From Eutreptiella sp. 'Long Island Sound 2002' (taxonomy: Eukaryota; Euglenozoa; Euglenophyceae; Eutreptiales; Eutreptiaceae), in contig OZ038379.1 in assembly GCA_964036045.1 (NCBI GenBank), positions 76,527,992-76,591,991 of the forward strand: DNA of 64,000 bases. Reading direction: 5' to 3'. A program made the translations under genes and the position numbers. Shown here piece after piece: positions 21,641-33,336 of the stretch. The notes under the pieces were generated by a model. The model made no database searches. It was not told where the DNA came from and worked only from the letters and a program-made list of their open reading frames with translations. The stretch's first letter is position 1. Every line of letters begins with the position of its first letter.

Positions 21641-22400
21641 ACACCCAACCCACACACAACAAACCCAATCCAGGATTGGCGAATGCATGCGGAGCGCGCA
21701 CACCAACACACAAACCCCAACACCACAGCCAGGAATGGCGGGGCAAAGCCAAAGCCTGAATGCAAGCACAGACCCAAGCATTGAACCCCAGCCAGGACCG
21801 GCGGGCTGCAGGCGGAGCGCGCACAAAAACACACATACCCCAACAGCCCAGGCTGGATAGGCGGGGTGAAAGTCCAAACCTGAACCCCAACGCACACACC
21901 ACAAACCGCAACCAGGATTCGCAGGGTACAGGCGGAGAGCGCACACAAACACGCACACCCAAAGACTCCCAGCCTGGAAAAGCGGGGCGCAGCTGAAACC
22001 CGTACCCGAACACACACACACACACACCGCACACCTGAGCCAGGAATGGTGGGGTACAGGCCGAGCGCGCACATAAACACACACGCGCCACCACCCCAGT
22101 CAGCACTGGTGGGCTGAAGGCCAAATTTCGAACTGACACACCCAATCCGCACACTCCTGCAAGGATTGGCGGGGTACAGGCGGAGCGGGCACACAAACAC
22201 AACACCCCCCAAAATCCCCACCAGCAATGGCGGGGCGCAGCCAGAACCAGCACCCAAGCACACCCACGGACACCACACACCGCAGGCAGGACTGACCGGG
22301 TACAGGCGGAGCGCGCACACGAACACACACACCCCAACACCTGAGCCAGGGTTGGCGAGCTGAGAGCCATAAACCCGTACCCGGACACACACACCACAAA
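21640..22400 (+). repeat. Minisatellite array M2
   Basis: Same three monomer types as M1 at 12600-13400, about 12 units, ending in a monomer that contains AAGCTAGGATCA and leads straight into the type B module. Confidence 0.85.
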
Positions 22401-23745
22401 CTCAAGCTAGGATCAATTTTCTGAGTGTCTTTTTTTTCCGATGCCAGCTTTTTATTATGGCATCGCTGACCCTGGCCAGCCGTGTACCCGACCTGGGGAG
22501 ACAGCCCGTAAGCCAAGGGTTCAACAACAAAAATAGCGAACTTCAACACGAATCGCAGAAGGATCAGCTGCAACATCTCACTGGCCCCTGAACTGGCTGC
22601 TGAATCTCAACAAAACCGTCGTTTTCATCGAGTTTTCTGATTGTTATCTTTGTCTTGGCTCACGCAGCGTGCTATTCCGACTTTCTGTACTTTTACAAGA
22701 CTGCAGCTCTCCCTCGCCCCTGTATACAAACATCCACTACTTCCCACGTCCTGGGTCAGCCAAGGAACATGGCCGCAACCTCAACACGGCAACAAGACAC
22801 ACTCCATTCCATTGCACACACACCGCAACAAAAGTTGATTGCAAAGACCCCACACGAGCAGCTGTCTGCGAGGTCCTTCTTGACGCCGACCACAGCGTTG
22901 TCAAAGACGCTGCCGCCTAAAGGAACTCAAGGAACTATCCACCACAAAAACGTGTGAACAGCGAGGAATGACCAACACATTCAGCGGATGCAGAAGCAGG
23001 CCAGCGCAAACGGCTAATGGGCCTTCACCATGGTGTGACCGCCACTCATCCCAATGCCACGTCAAACCATAGGAGAGAATGCCGAAAACTCAAAAAGAAA
23101 CGGCGCGCACAACACGCAGTGGAAAACCGTGCACGTGCTCCAGCAGATGAAGAAGAGTTCGAACTCGTCATGTCCGAGTTGCGTTACTCTAGGGGCAACT
23201 CATCAAAAACAGAATGGAACAGCGAGACAATCAAAGAACACGATGGAAGGTTCTGTGAAACTACAAAAACGTTCGCCGTGCAGAGTAGAGAACCTACCGG
23301 CACTCCCAACTGTTGCAGTCGCCCAGGATGGCCGCCAGGAGATTCCACTGTAGCGATCTTCACACTACGCGTCATGCCCTCCCTTTTGCAACGAGCCACC
23401 CCTTTTCTGTGCCGATTGCAACTTCTACACAACAAGCTGCCACCTGCCCCGTGTGAAGCAGGCACTCAGAAGACCCCCAAATTTCACGATCTGACATCCA
23501 TTCCTAAAAAAGCGAATTCTCGGAGGGTCCGAGGGGAACATTTTGGGCGAGCTCTGATACTGACGAGGAGAGTGAGATCAGGGCGCTCCAAATGAGTGAC
23601 CCCGCTCATCGCCCAAAAAAGACCAGTAGTTTCAGGGCCCTCGGGCCTGGGCATACAGTACACCGTACCAACGTCACCATTCAAAAGGACACCTTCTTGG
23701 AGCTGCCAGACCATACTCTGGAGCGTCTACAACACAATGGGTTAG
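22400..23745 (+). repeat. R2 3' module (type B), longest copy
   Basis: Aligns with 13400-14030 over its first ~600 bases and with 29046-30143 over most of its length. R3 lacks about 200 bases present here (between roughly 22850 and 23090). Short frames are conserved between copies, which suggests relic coding sequence. It ends near 23745 with GGAGCGTCTACAACACAATG, shared with R3. Confidence 0.65.
23017..23595 (+). pseudogene. Relic ORF in R2 module (homologue of 29487-30143)
   Basis: A 192-residue open frame. Residues ~50-90 align with the R3 ORF: both contain ELRYSRGNS, then KTEWNSETIK and a DGR block, with mostly conservative replacements around them. After that, R2 drifts out of frame relative to R3 by an indel near 23280, although the homologous text (VENLPALPTVAVAQDG) continues in the next frame. 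No family recognised. It was probably once coding and is now broken. Confidence 0.45.
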
Positions 23746-24429
23746 CCTGATCCAGATGCGTCGCGCGCGCTGACACCAGAAGCGAGAATAAAAAAAAGCG
23801 ATAAGTAAAACAGACCGAAAAATTCTCTAAATAGCTGAAAAAAAAGCCAATTAGCATAAAAAACGCCTAGGGCAAAAAGCGCGCTGCGAAACGCTTTAAA
23901 ACGGGACCAAATGTTTTTAAATAGGTGAATAGTTAACGCCGTAAGCACCGTAATCCAAATAGGAGCATAATGCCGTGTTCTTCGTCGTCCAAAAAGCCGT
24001 CTACGCATAGAAAAACACGTCGCGAGCAGCGCGTAGAAGTCAAAAACAATTTTCTGAGCCGCCGCGCCCCTGTACATACTCGCTCTCGCACTCTTTTCCT
24101 ACCCATGTACCTATACCTCCAGTTCGCGCCTCACCCTCCCCGTTTGTGCCTCCCTTCGCGCTGCAGGTGGATTGCCCTGAGGCATACTCTGTTAACCCAT
24201 TGCGATACAATAATCAGCCACCGGTTTGACAACAACTTCAAGGACAAAGCACACCACGACAATATCCCTGACGGCGACGCCATGGGGGTCAACGGGTCAC
24301 ACGTAAGTTAGAAAAATATTAGTGGTTTTGTTGTTTGCGCGTGTGTTGAGTAGTGTATAATTTTTTATTTTTTTTTTACTTTTATTTTTTTTCAAAGACG
24401 GAAAACCATTTTTCTGGATGTTGCAGAGG
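23746..24429 (+). other. AT-rich spacer between R2 and R3, with an intron-like interval
   Basis: No recognised gene. One open frame (23970-24311, plus) starts MPCSSSSKKPSTHRKTRRE. It runs into GTAAGT at 24303, and a T-rich stretch is followed by TTGCAG ending at 24426, the shape of a 124-base GT-AG intron. The DNA beyond that is the T-depleted tract of R3. Support is limited to the splice-site match. Confidence 0.3.
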
Positions 24430-25900
24430 AAAAAGAAAAGGCAGCAAGAACAAACAAACGCCGCCAGAAAAAACAGAAAAGACCACAGGGCACCACAGCA
24501 CGGCACCACACGGACACGGGGTACCACAGGACACAGCACAGGGGAGCAGGGCACCACAACGAACCAAAACACACAACCGCGCAGCGGGCCATGTGGCCAG
24601 ACAGGGACACCTGCGACAACACGAGCCACCAGAAGACCACAGCGGGCAGGAGACACGGACAGAAACAGCCCAGACCAAGACAGAACAGCAGGGAAAAACG
24701 CGAAGCAACACCAGGCACCGACCAGCAGCCAAACGACAGCGGAACACACCACAGGTCAACACGAGGCAGGCACGGCAGCACAGCAGGCCACTGCACCGCA
24801 CAAGACGCGCCACCAAATACAACACAGGGAGGAGCAGCCCAAGACACCACAAGCAGCGCCACAGGGCACAACAGCGCCACATCAAAGGACGCCCCGCCAG
24901 GACAGGAGGCAGGGCAGCTAACAACAGAGACACCGCAACAAAACGGACCACACCACACAGCACAGGGAGGCACACCAGCAACGCAACAGACAGAGGGACA
25001 CAAGAACGATACCGCACGCAACGGACAGCCATGCAGCAGAGCACCGCATCAAACAGCACAGCACACAGGGACAGCACAGGGCAAAAAAAAAAACAAAGCA
25101 CCAACACAGGACAGCGAGCAACGAGACCACAGAACGCAACACCGCATGACACAAGCACGCCAGCACGGCACAGCACGGCAGCACACAGATAACAAAGCGG
25201 ACGACACCACAAGCGGAAGCAGGGTGCGACAAGACACAGGAACACACAAGAAAGAATAACAACGGGGCAGCCGGGAGGGAACACGCCAGAAACTCACACG
25301 GGGACGGCTGGGGAAGGGGAGAGGGCAGCAGCACGACCACCACAAGGCGCACAAGAACCAGGTATTACACGCCACAAAAAGGAACAACACGGCACACAGC
25401 ACCGCAGGCCAAAGAGGCAGAGCAGGCGCGGGGCGGCAGCCCCCCCCCCCAAAAAAAAAAGCAGGACGGCACAAACAAAAGGGGGACAAAACAAAAAGCA
25501 AAAAAAAACAAAAAGAGAGAAAAACAAAAAACGGTGGCATGAGTGGGAGGGGGGGAGGCGGCAAGGAGCCAAAGAGCCAGGGGGAAAGGAAAAAAAACGA
25601 AAGAGAGGAATTTGCAATGGCGAAAACAAACACGAAGAAGGCAGGGGGGGGGGCGGGGCAACACGGGGCGAGAGGCAAAAGACGAAGAGCAAGGCAAGGA
25701 CAACGGCAAAAAAAAAAAAAAAGAAAGAACGCAAAGAGGCAACAAACAGATACAGGGCAACCTGGGCCCGGTGGGGGCTGAGGAAACAAAGCAAGCACAG
25801 AAAACGGCCATAGGAAAGGTAAGGCGCACCAAAAAGTACCCGGGAGGCCGGCCTGCCCGACCCGGCCGAGAAGAGGGAGCACACACACACACGCACGGGA
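24430..25900 (+). other. T-depleted tract of R3 (non-coding)
   Basis: Homologous to the R1 and R2 tracts, with the same scarcity of T. A landmark run of 11 C followed by 11 A lies at about 25441-25460, matching the C-then-A runs at 11597 and 20587. It is not preceded by gypsy RNase H, unlike R1 and R2. Confidence 0.65.
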
Positions 25901-26480
25901 CCCGGGCGTGGCGTCCTCCCACCCGCACGGGGAGGTGTTGGCGTCCACACAAAACAGCCCCGGTGCACCAGCCGAGTCCTCCGTCGAACGACGGACGGTA
26001 CAGGAAACCGGATGCGTCAGTGACCGGGTCCACACACGCCAAACCACCACAGCGCACGCAGCCAAAGACCGACGCCGTAGGGACCCACCAGGGCTAACCC
26101 CATTGCGGGGCCCCGACGGGTAGGGCGCGAAGCGAGCACAGCGCCCCTACCTTGGTGGGGGCCAGCGGCAGGCACATAGAGCCCGGTTCTCGGCCAGCCT
26201 CCACCTGACCCGCGCTGCCGCCCAGTAAATCCGGGGGCCAAAGCCTCTGAGGTGGGGAAATGCACTACGGCGACGGGAAAGCCAACCGGAGCACGGAGCG
26301 TGACCGGACAGGACCACGCGCGGCGCACCACGCGGGGCCATGAAGCACGCCAGAGAGGCACGCCGCCGACCACAACCGCGGCATACAGACAGGTGCCAAG
26401 CAACCACAGCCATCGGGTGCCGGAAACCCGGGAAGCGCACAGAACACGCAACAAACCACGGCACGGGAGCAGGTGACAGG
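25900..26480 (+). other. Conserved GC-rich block of R3 with covarying hairpin
   Basis: Counterpart of 12060-12600 and 21100-21640. The hairpin at 26143-26162 reads CCCCTAC-CTTG-GTGGGGG. Relative to R1/R2 one G-C pair has become A-T and one T-A has become a T-G wobble, so pairing is kept. Confidence 0.55.
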
Positions 26481-28190
26481 CAACAGTGAACCCACACACC
26501 ACAACACCCGGGCCAGGATTTGCACGGCGCAGCCTAAACTCGAACCCAAGCACACACACCCACACCCCACACCCCGGTCAGCATTGGTGGGGTGCAGGCG
26601 GAGCGCGCACACAAATGCACACGCCCCAACATCCCGGCCAGGAGTGGCGGGGTGAAAGCCAAAACCCGACCCAACGCACACACAGCACAAACCCCAGCCA
26701 GGATTGGCGGGGTACAGGCAGCGCGCATACGAACACACGGCCCCGAACACGAAAGCCAGGGTCAGCGGTGTGCAGCCAAAACCTCAACCCAAGCACACAC
26801 ACCCTAACCGCACACCCCAGCTAGGACTGGCGGGGTGCACGTGAGGGGCGAGAACAAACAGACACGGCCAAATACCCCAGCCAGGATTGGCAGCGTACAG
26901 GCGGAGCGAGCGCAAAAACACACCCGCCTCAACACCCCAGCCAGCAATGGCGGGGCGCAGTGAAATCCCGCACCCAAGCACACACACCCCAACCGCACAC
27001 CGCAGCCAGGATTGGCGAGGTGCAGGCGGGGTGCGCACACAAACACACACGCCCCAACACTCTAGCCAGGCTTTGCGGCGTGAAAGCCAAAACCGGAACC
27101 CACAAGCAGGCACCAAGAACCCCAGCCGAAATTGGCGGGGTACAGGCGGCACGCGGGCAGGCGGGGCGGGCACACAAACACACACACCAGAACAGCCCAA
27201 ACAGAAATGCCGAGGCGCAGCCGAAACCCGAACCCAAGCACACGCACCCACACCGCACACCCGAGCCAGGAAGAGCGGGGTACAAGAGGAGCGTGCGCAC
27301 AAACACACACCTGCCAACGTCCCGGTTGGGAATGGCGGGGTACAGGCGGAGCAAGCACAAGAACATACCCGCCCCAACACCCCCGCCAGGAATGGCGCGG
27401 CGCAGCGGACATCCGCACCCAAGCACACACACCCACACCGCACACCCCAGGCGGAACTGGCGGGGTACAGGCGGAGCGCATACACAAACACACACGCCCC
27501 AACACCCGAGCCAGGTTTGGCGGGGTGAAAGCAAAAACCCAAACCGACACACACGCACCACGAACCCCAGGCAGGATTGGCGGGGTACAGGCAAAGCGCG
27601 CACCCAAACGCACACACCCCAACAACCCAGCCAGGAATCGCGGGGCGCAGCCGAGACCCGAACCCAAGGACACACACCCACACTGTACACCCCAGCCAGG
27701 ATTGGCGGGGCATCAGGAGCGCGCACACAAATGTAAACACCCCAACAGCCCAGCCATGACCCGCGGGGTGTAAGACAAAACCCGAACCCGGACACACGCA
27801 GCATGCACCAAAGCCAGGACTGGCCGGGTAGAGGTGGAGCGCCCACAAAAACACACACACCCCAACAACCTCGCCAGGAATGGCGGCGCGCAGCCAAAAC
27901 CCGAACGCAAGCGCACACGCCCACACCGCACACCCCTGCCAGGTACTGGCGGGGTACAAGCGGAAAGCGCACACACAAACACACACACACCCGAGCACCC
28001 CAGCCAGGAGTGGCGGGCTGAAGTGAAAACCCAAACCTACACAACACACCTCAGCCACAATCAGCCTAATCACACGCACCACAAGCCTGAGCCAGGATTT
28101 ACGGGTCGAAGCCCCAACCCGTACCGAACCACACACACCCTAGACCCCAGCCAGGATCGGCGGGGTTACCGCGAAACCCAGACCCAAACA
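26480..28190 (+). repeat. Minisatellite array M3 (largest)
   Basis: About 28 monomers of the M1 type, with the TACAGG, CGCAGC and TGAAAG variants in loose rotation. The last monomers (GGCGGGGTTACCGCGAAACC) lead into the type A 3' end, as at 43060 and 49110. Confidence 0.85.
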
Positions 28191-28688
28191 AAAGCGCCAC
28201 ACAGCAGTAGCAAACCCAGTGTCCATAGCCCGGGCACTGAGGCAGCCCGTGTCATGCAGGTGTCCCGGCTAAACGTGACCCAGAGCCGCGGGGTAGGGCT
28301 GCATCCTAAGGCCTGCGCTGCTTTGGGACTCGAGGCGGAGCGTGCGGCACCCAAGCACGTCGGAACCCAACTACCAAGAACACGCCGCTGGCATGCCTTG
28401 GGAATACGCCAGGAAATCCGGTGAACCCCTAGGGTTCTGCCCAAAGGAGGAAACGTGCGCAAGCACGGGGGCACACCCTCCTGGCGTGACAATTGCGTCA
28501 CGCCGGCGGCAATTGTCCCTCCTGGTGCTGCCCGGGGCCGCTTTGTTGCGGGCCACCAGTCAGGTCTAGCGGAATGTAAGTCGCCTCCGCTCTTCAAGCG
28601 CGGAGCCTCTTCCTGTTCGTTACAGGGGCGACGCCAGGAGGAGCCAACGGGCCCCTCTGCACGACCGAGTGCACCTACCTACCTACCT
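28190..28688 (+). mobile_element. Type A retroposon 3' end in R3, with (CTAC)n tail
   Basis: Shared with 43090-43590 (R4) and 49130-49638 (R5). It contains two hairpins: a GNRA-type CGTGC-GCAA-GCACG (28454-28467) and a 10-bp stem CTGGCGTGAC/GTCACGCCGG (28481-28506). It ends GAGTGCACCTACCTACCTAC, a microsatellite tail (28674-28688) typical of non-LTR retroposon 3' ends. The next base resumes minisatellite, so this element probably inserted into, or recombined within, an older array. Confidence 0.65.
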
Positions 28689-29045
28689 GGCGGGGTACAG
28701 GCGGAGAGCGCACACAAACCCATACGCGCCACCACCCCAGCCAGGACTCGCGGGCTGAAAGTCAAAACTCCAACCGACACACCCACACCGCACACTCCTG
28801 CACGGATTTGCGGGGTACAGGCTGAGCGGGCACACAAACACACACACTCCAACATCTCAGCCAGGAATGGCGGGGCGCAGCAAAAAGTAGCAACCAAGCA
28901 CAGCCACCCACACCGCACACCGCAGCCAGGACTGGAGGGGTACAGGCGGAGCGCGCACACAAACACACACACCCCAACACCCCAGCCAGGATTGGCGGGG
29001 TGAAAGCCAAAACCCGTGCCCAGACACACGCACCACAGACCCAAG
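28689..29045 (+). repeat. Minisatellite array M4
   Basis: Six M1-type monomers directly after the (CTAC)n tail, followed by the type B module. Confidence 0.8.
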
Positions 29046-30143
29046 TCAGGATCACTTTCTGAGCGTCTATTTTCTTTGCGATGCCAGCGTTTTATTATGG
29101 CATCCCCGACCCTGGCCAGCCCTGTGATTGACCTGCGAAGACAGCCTGTAGGCGAAGGCTTCAACAACAAAAATAGCGAACTTGAACGTGAATCGCAGGA
29201 GGATCAGCTGCACCATCTCACTGGCCCCTGACCTGGCCATTTTACTGTTGAATCTCAACAAAACCGTCGTTTTCATCAGGGTTTCGAATTGTTATCGTTG
29301 TCTTGCCTTACACAGCGCACTATCTGGACTTTCTGTACTTTTACAAGACCGCAGCTCTCCCTGGCCCCTGTCTGCAAACATCCACTGCTTCCCATGTCCT
29401 GCGTCAGCCAAGAAACATGGCCGCAACCTCAACACGGCAACGAGACACACTCCATTCCATTGCCCCCAGGCCGCAACAGAAGCTGATTGCAAACGAAACG
29501 GCACGCACAAGGCGCCGAGGAAAAACATGCACGTGATCTGGCAGATGAAGAAACGTTCCAACTGGTCAATGCAGAGTTGCGTTACTCTAGGGGCAATTCA
29601 CCGAAAACGGAATGGAACAGCGAGACAATCAAGGATCAGGATGGAAGGTTGTGTGAAAATAAAAAAAATTCGCCGAGCAGAGTAGAGAATTTAGGGGCAC
29701 TCCCAACTGTTGCAATCGCCCATGACGTGCCGCCAGAAGATATCACTCTACCGATCTTCACACTAGGTGTCATGTCCTCCTTTTTGCAACGAGTCAACCC
29801 TTTTCCTCGCCAATTCCAACCCCTATACCACAAGTCGCCACCTTCCCAGTGTCAAGCAAGCACTCAAAAGACCCAGAAGCTTCACAATCTGACATCCATT
29901 CCTCAAGATGGGAAATTCTCGGAGGGTGAGAGGGGAACATTTTTGGCAAGCTCGGATACCGACGAGGAGAGTGAGATCAGGGCGCTCCAAGTGATCAACC
30001 CAGGTCATCGCACAAAAGAGACCAAAAATTCCAGGGCCCTCGAGCCTGGGCATACAGTACACCGTACCAACGTCACCTTTCAACAGGACACCTGCTGGGA
30101 GCGCCCAGACCATAATGTGGAGCGTCTACAACACAATGAGTGA
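29046..30143 (+). repeat. R3 3' module (type B)
   Basis: Homologous to 22400-23745 and 13400-14030, beginning GGATCACTTTCTGAGCG. It includes MASPTLASPVIDLRRQPVG (29097 onward), conserved with R1 and R2, and a deletion of about 200 bases at 29490 relative to R2. Confidence 0.65.
29487..30143 (+). CDS. Hypothetical 218-residue ORF in the R3 module
   Basis: The best-preserved open frame of the type B module. It is hydrophilic, with Glu/Asp/Lys-rich ends, no membrane segment and no recognised domain. Blocks ADEETFQLV, ELRYSRGNS and KTEWNSETIK near residues 22-50 and HRTNVTFQQDT near the C-terminus have counterparts in R2, where indels break the frame. The start (29487, decided by the first in-frame start codon) lies next to the deletion junction, so the true N-terminus may be missing. 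It could be the remnant of an ORF from the parent element or an old host exon; I cannot tell which. Confidence 0.4.
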   Translation: MQTKRHAQGAEEKHARDLADEETFQLVNAELRYSRGNSPKTEWNSETIKDQDGRLCENKKNSPSRVENLGALPTVAIAHDVPPEDITLPIFTLGVMSSFLQRVNPFPRQFQPLYHKSPPSQCQASTQKTQKLHNLTSIPQDGKFSEGERGTFLASSDTDEESEIRALQVINPGHRTKETKNSRALEPGHTVHRTNVTFQQDTCWERPDHNVERLQHNE

Positions 30144-31460
30144 TAAACCGAATTGGTAGAGCATCTCTTCTTCCGATTAATGGGGAGCACGACCAATACC
30201 GCCATGCAGTATGCAAAGGGGCTCTCCTGCCAGGTGCCTGGGCACACATACGCAGTATCCAACAGAGTTCACCTGCCCAGGGACGAAGCAAAAAGTGGAC
30301 ATTGATTTGAACAGCACCAATGCGGTCGTCTCCAGAACGTCGCTCTGTTCAACGATCTTTGTCAGCAACAACTGAGTGTTACATGCCTTTGGACCATTAT
30401 CCATCAATGCACCAGTTTGCATGAAGAGCAGCAGAGGCTCAAGAGGAACGAATCTCCACTTGAAGACGCAAAGTTCTTGAATGAAACTACCATTGACTTA
30501 AGCAGACCCATTTTGCATTTATATGATCTCCGCTTGCTTGCGGGTGGCACAGTCTTGTTCAAACACTATGTATTTTGTAGGTGCGTCTTGTTTTTGCAGA
30601 CTCGACTACCCCTGCATTCTCGGTTTCTGTTGAGCGTGGAGCAAGAAAACAACTCTAGCGAGCGGTGAGATGACGTTCCTCTGCTGCAAACGGGATCCAA
30701 CACTGATTACTGCCATCCCCCAGTTGTTTACTGTCACAAGGATAGGTCTCATACCCTCGCTTTCATATATCAAACTAAAGCACTACATGTGTCCTCTTCA
30801 CACAAGCCCTCACACCACGTTTCCTTACTCTGACATGTGCTGATGGCTCAGACTCTTCACCTGACTTAGAGCAGCTCAGTTTCCTATCATACGAACAATT
30901 TACCAGTCATGTTTTGCCATTGCCCTGTTTGTCCTTTCCCTGATGGTAAACAGCAGTGTTGAAGCGTGAGGTGACACAGCACCACAGCACACCGATGACA
31001 CACACAACACCTGGCGGCTTGCCGCCTTGCTGATGGCTTTTCCTGCGTCACACTATCACACACCTACATAACAATCACTACCCACTAAACACACACAGCA
31101 GCAGTAGGTTAATTCAGGCCCGCGAGAATGTTGATACTGAGATTTAACTTACACTGCACACAGCCAGTGGTTTTTGCTGGCAGTCAGACACACCTACAGC
31201 CGGCTGCCTTGCCGCCTTGACACACACAGCACTGCTCCGTCTCCTTTCCTGCAGTATTCTGGCGGACAGCCGCCCAGGAGTCCAATTGGCTTACCCGGCC
31301 TTTTCTTTTGTACTCTTCTTTTTCTATTTTTTCTATGGCTGTTATGCCATAGCTGTAGCCGTGCCAGCAAAGACTGCTTTTGCACTTTTTGTGGCAAATG
31401 TCACACTTCAAAACGCAGCCCTTGTTTGCTGATAGTGAGCACAGGGTTGAAGTGACAGAA
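30144..31460. other. Unassigned 1.3-kb stretch between R3 and L1
   Basis: Mixed-composition DNA without a recognisable gene. Short open frames exist (30417-30668 plus; 31184-31783 minus) but none resembles a known family. GGCGGCTTGCCGCC near 31014 and a related GCCTTGCCGCC near 31207 are local repeats. The right end is the pre-insertion target of L1, up to its 16-bp duplication. Confidence 0.45.
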
Positions 31461-31476
31461 CTCGTCTTGCCCAGCC
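31461..31476. repeat. L1 target-site duplication, left copy
   Basis: CTCGTCTTGCCCAGCC, identical to 39574-39589. Confidence 0.92.
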
Positions 31477-31477
31477 G

Positions 31478-33336
31478 GAGACCGATGTACCACCAGTCAG
31501 ACACAGTGACCACGGCATACCACGCACGTGCTGGCACTGCGGCCCGGCAGCCCTCGACACTCCGTGGCCCCTGCTGCACCTCATCTCCACCCACTACCGC
31601 ACCCCCACCGCCGCCGCCACCGCCGACCAGCAGGCATGGCTCTCCCCCTGGTTTCACACGGTACCCCCAGACCACCCGGCGCACGTAGCCTGGACCCGAA
31701 CACCAACAGCAACATGGACGTTCACCAACGAGCGGGCAGACCCGGACAGCGTAGCCATAGAGTACGACCGCTGCGACCCACACCGCGCAGGACCTCAGGA
31801 CGCACCCATGCGCCCCCTACAGCACAAATGCCCCACCCTCCGCGGCGACAAAGACGACAAGGAGCGGCGACAGACCATCACGTGCCAGAAGTTCCACCCC
31901 AATACGGGATACCTCTTCCACCTGATGTACGCGTATATCACCCAGGGGCGCCCAGACAGGGGCCTCCTCCGCCTCACCCCACGAGCCCAGGCCATCATCA
32001 CCCAGGGGATAGGCGTCTATGCAGCGCCACTACTGCAACCCACGCAAATCACCGCCAGAACCGCCCAGGGGAATACCATCTACGTCTATCACCCGACAGC
32101 AATCGCCCGCCTACCCATACCCAGCGACACTCACATCATCTACTTCACTGACGCATCCGGCACCAAGCAACGCACCCCCACGGTCGGTTGCGCCTCAGTG
32201 CGCATCACCCGGCACACGGACAGCCTCCACGTGGAACACCACACCGGGGCCACCATCTTTGGGGCGTCCTCCCACGGCGAACTGCGCACCATGGCAGACG
32301 CCGTCACCGCCACACCGCCACCCACAACGATCCAGCCCCGCAACATCTGGGTAGTCGTGGACGCCACGGTCAACATCAACCTCACCAGGCGCCTTGCGGA
32401 CCTGCGCCTCCACAAAGCACTCCAGTCCGGCCTCACCACACAAGCGTTGGGACTATGGATGGCCTTCAAGGGCATGCACCCCCAGGACGCCCTACACATC
32501 ATCAAGCAGGACGCGCAGACACGCAGGCCAAACACCAGAACACCAACCACACCCCAGGGCTCGAACGTGTGCGACTCGACACCCCACATCACAGCCACCT
32601 GCAGCACCTGCCCCCGATACCCCCGGCCACACAGCCCCCCCAATGGATGCCCGAGGACACGCCGTACACGGATCGAGACAAGCAGTACCACTACCCCACA
32701 CCCATCCAGCAACTGGCCACCACACAGGGCCACCCAGCGAACACCGAACTCCTCCGACGCTTCGAAGACTCCGTCCACACCCCCCTCTACTACTCCGCCC
32801 TGCGCCCAGATTGCCTCCCAGCACACCTACAAAAGCCCCGACTCCAACTCGCCCTCGAACAGCTTCCCCTCCTCACCCGATACCACCGATGGTATGCGCG
32901 CCGCTCGATCCACGTCCCCGCAGGATACACCAAATGCATCTGCAGCCACGCGGAAGAAGAAACATGGGACCACTTCAAGGCGTGCCCCCTGTACAGAGGA
33001 CTGGACACCCTCACAGACTGGAACCCAACCCACACCATCGCACAGCACGCCGGATGGCTGACGCAGTCCCCGGCGACCCAACAACTCACCACCGTCCTCA
33101 AGCAGACTGAGGTGCTCGAGGCGGTCCGCAGGGGACTCGTCCCCACTGCCGTCTACACCTTGCTACGCACCCACGCGGAGGACCCCCAGGCCACGGCGGC
33201 GCACATGCAGCGGACGGCCGTTGCCAAGACGGCGGAGCAGCTCACATACCGCACCCACAAATACCTGCAGCATGCGGCAACCCTGCCCCCAACAGACCAA
33301 GCCCACCTCCTCAAACTCCTGTTCTACCAACCATGA
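31478..33336 (+). pseudogene. L1 pol C-terminus: RNase H domain and terminal zinc knuckle
   Basis: RNase H removes the RNA strand during LINE reverse transcription. The frame is open from the insertion junction: CWHCGPAALDTPW early (a Cys-rich motif), then the RNase H blocks IIYFTDASG (catalytic Asp at 32150), SSHGELRTMADAV (Glu) and IWVVVDATVNI (Asp). Near 32520 the frame shifts within the last RNase H block, and the text resumes in another frame with ADTQAKHQNTNHT. The C-terminus has CICSHAEEETWDHFKACP, the usual LINE end knuckle, and ends in TGA at 33334-33336, overlapping the ATG of the next ORF. Endonuclease and RT are absent because of 5' truncation. Confidence 0.85.
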
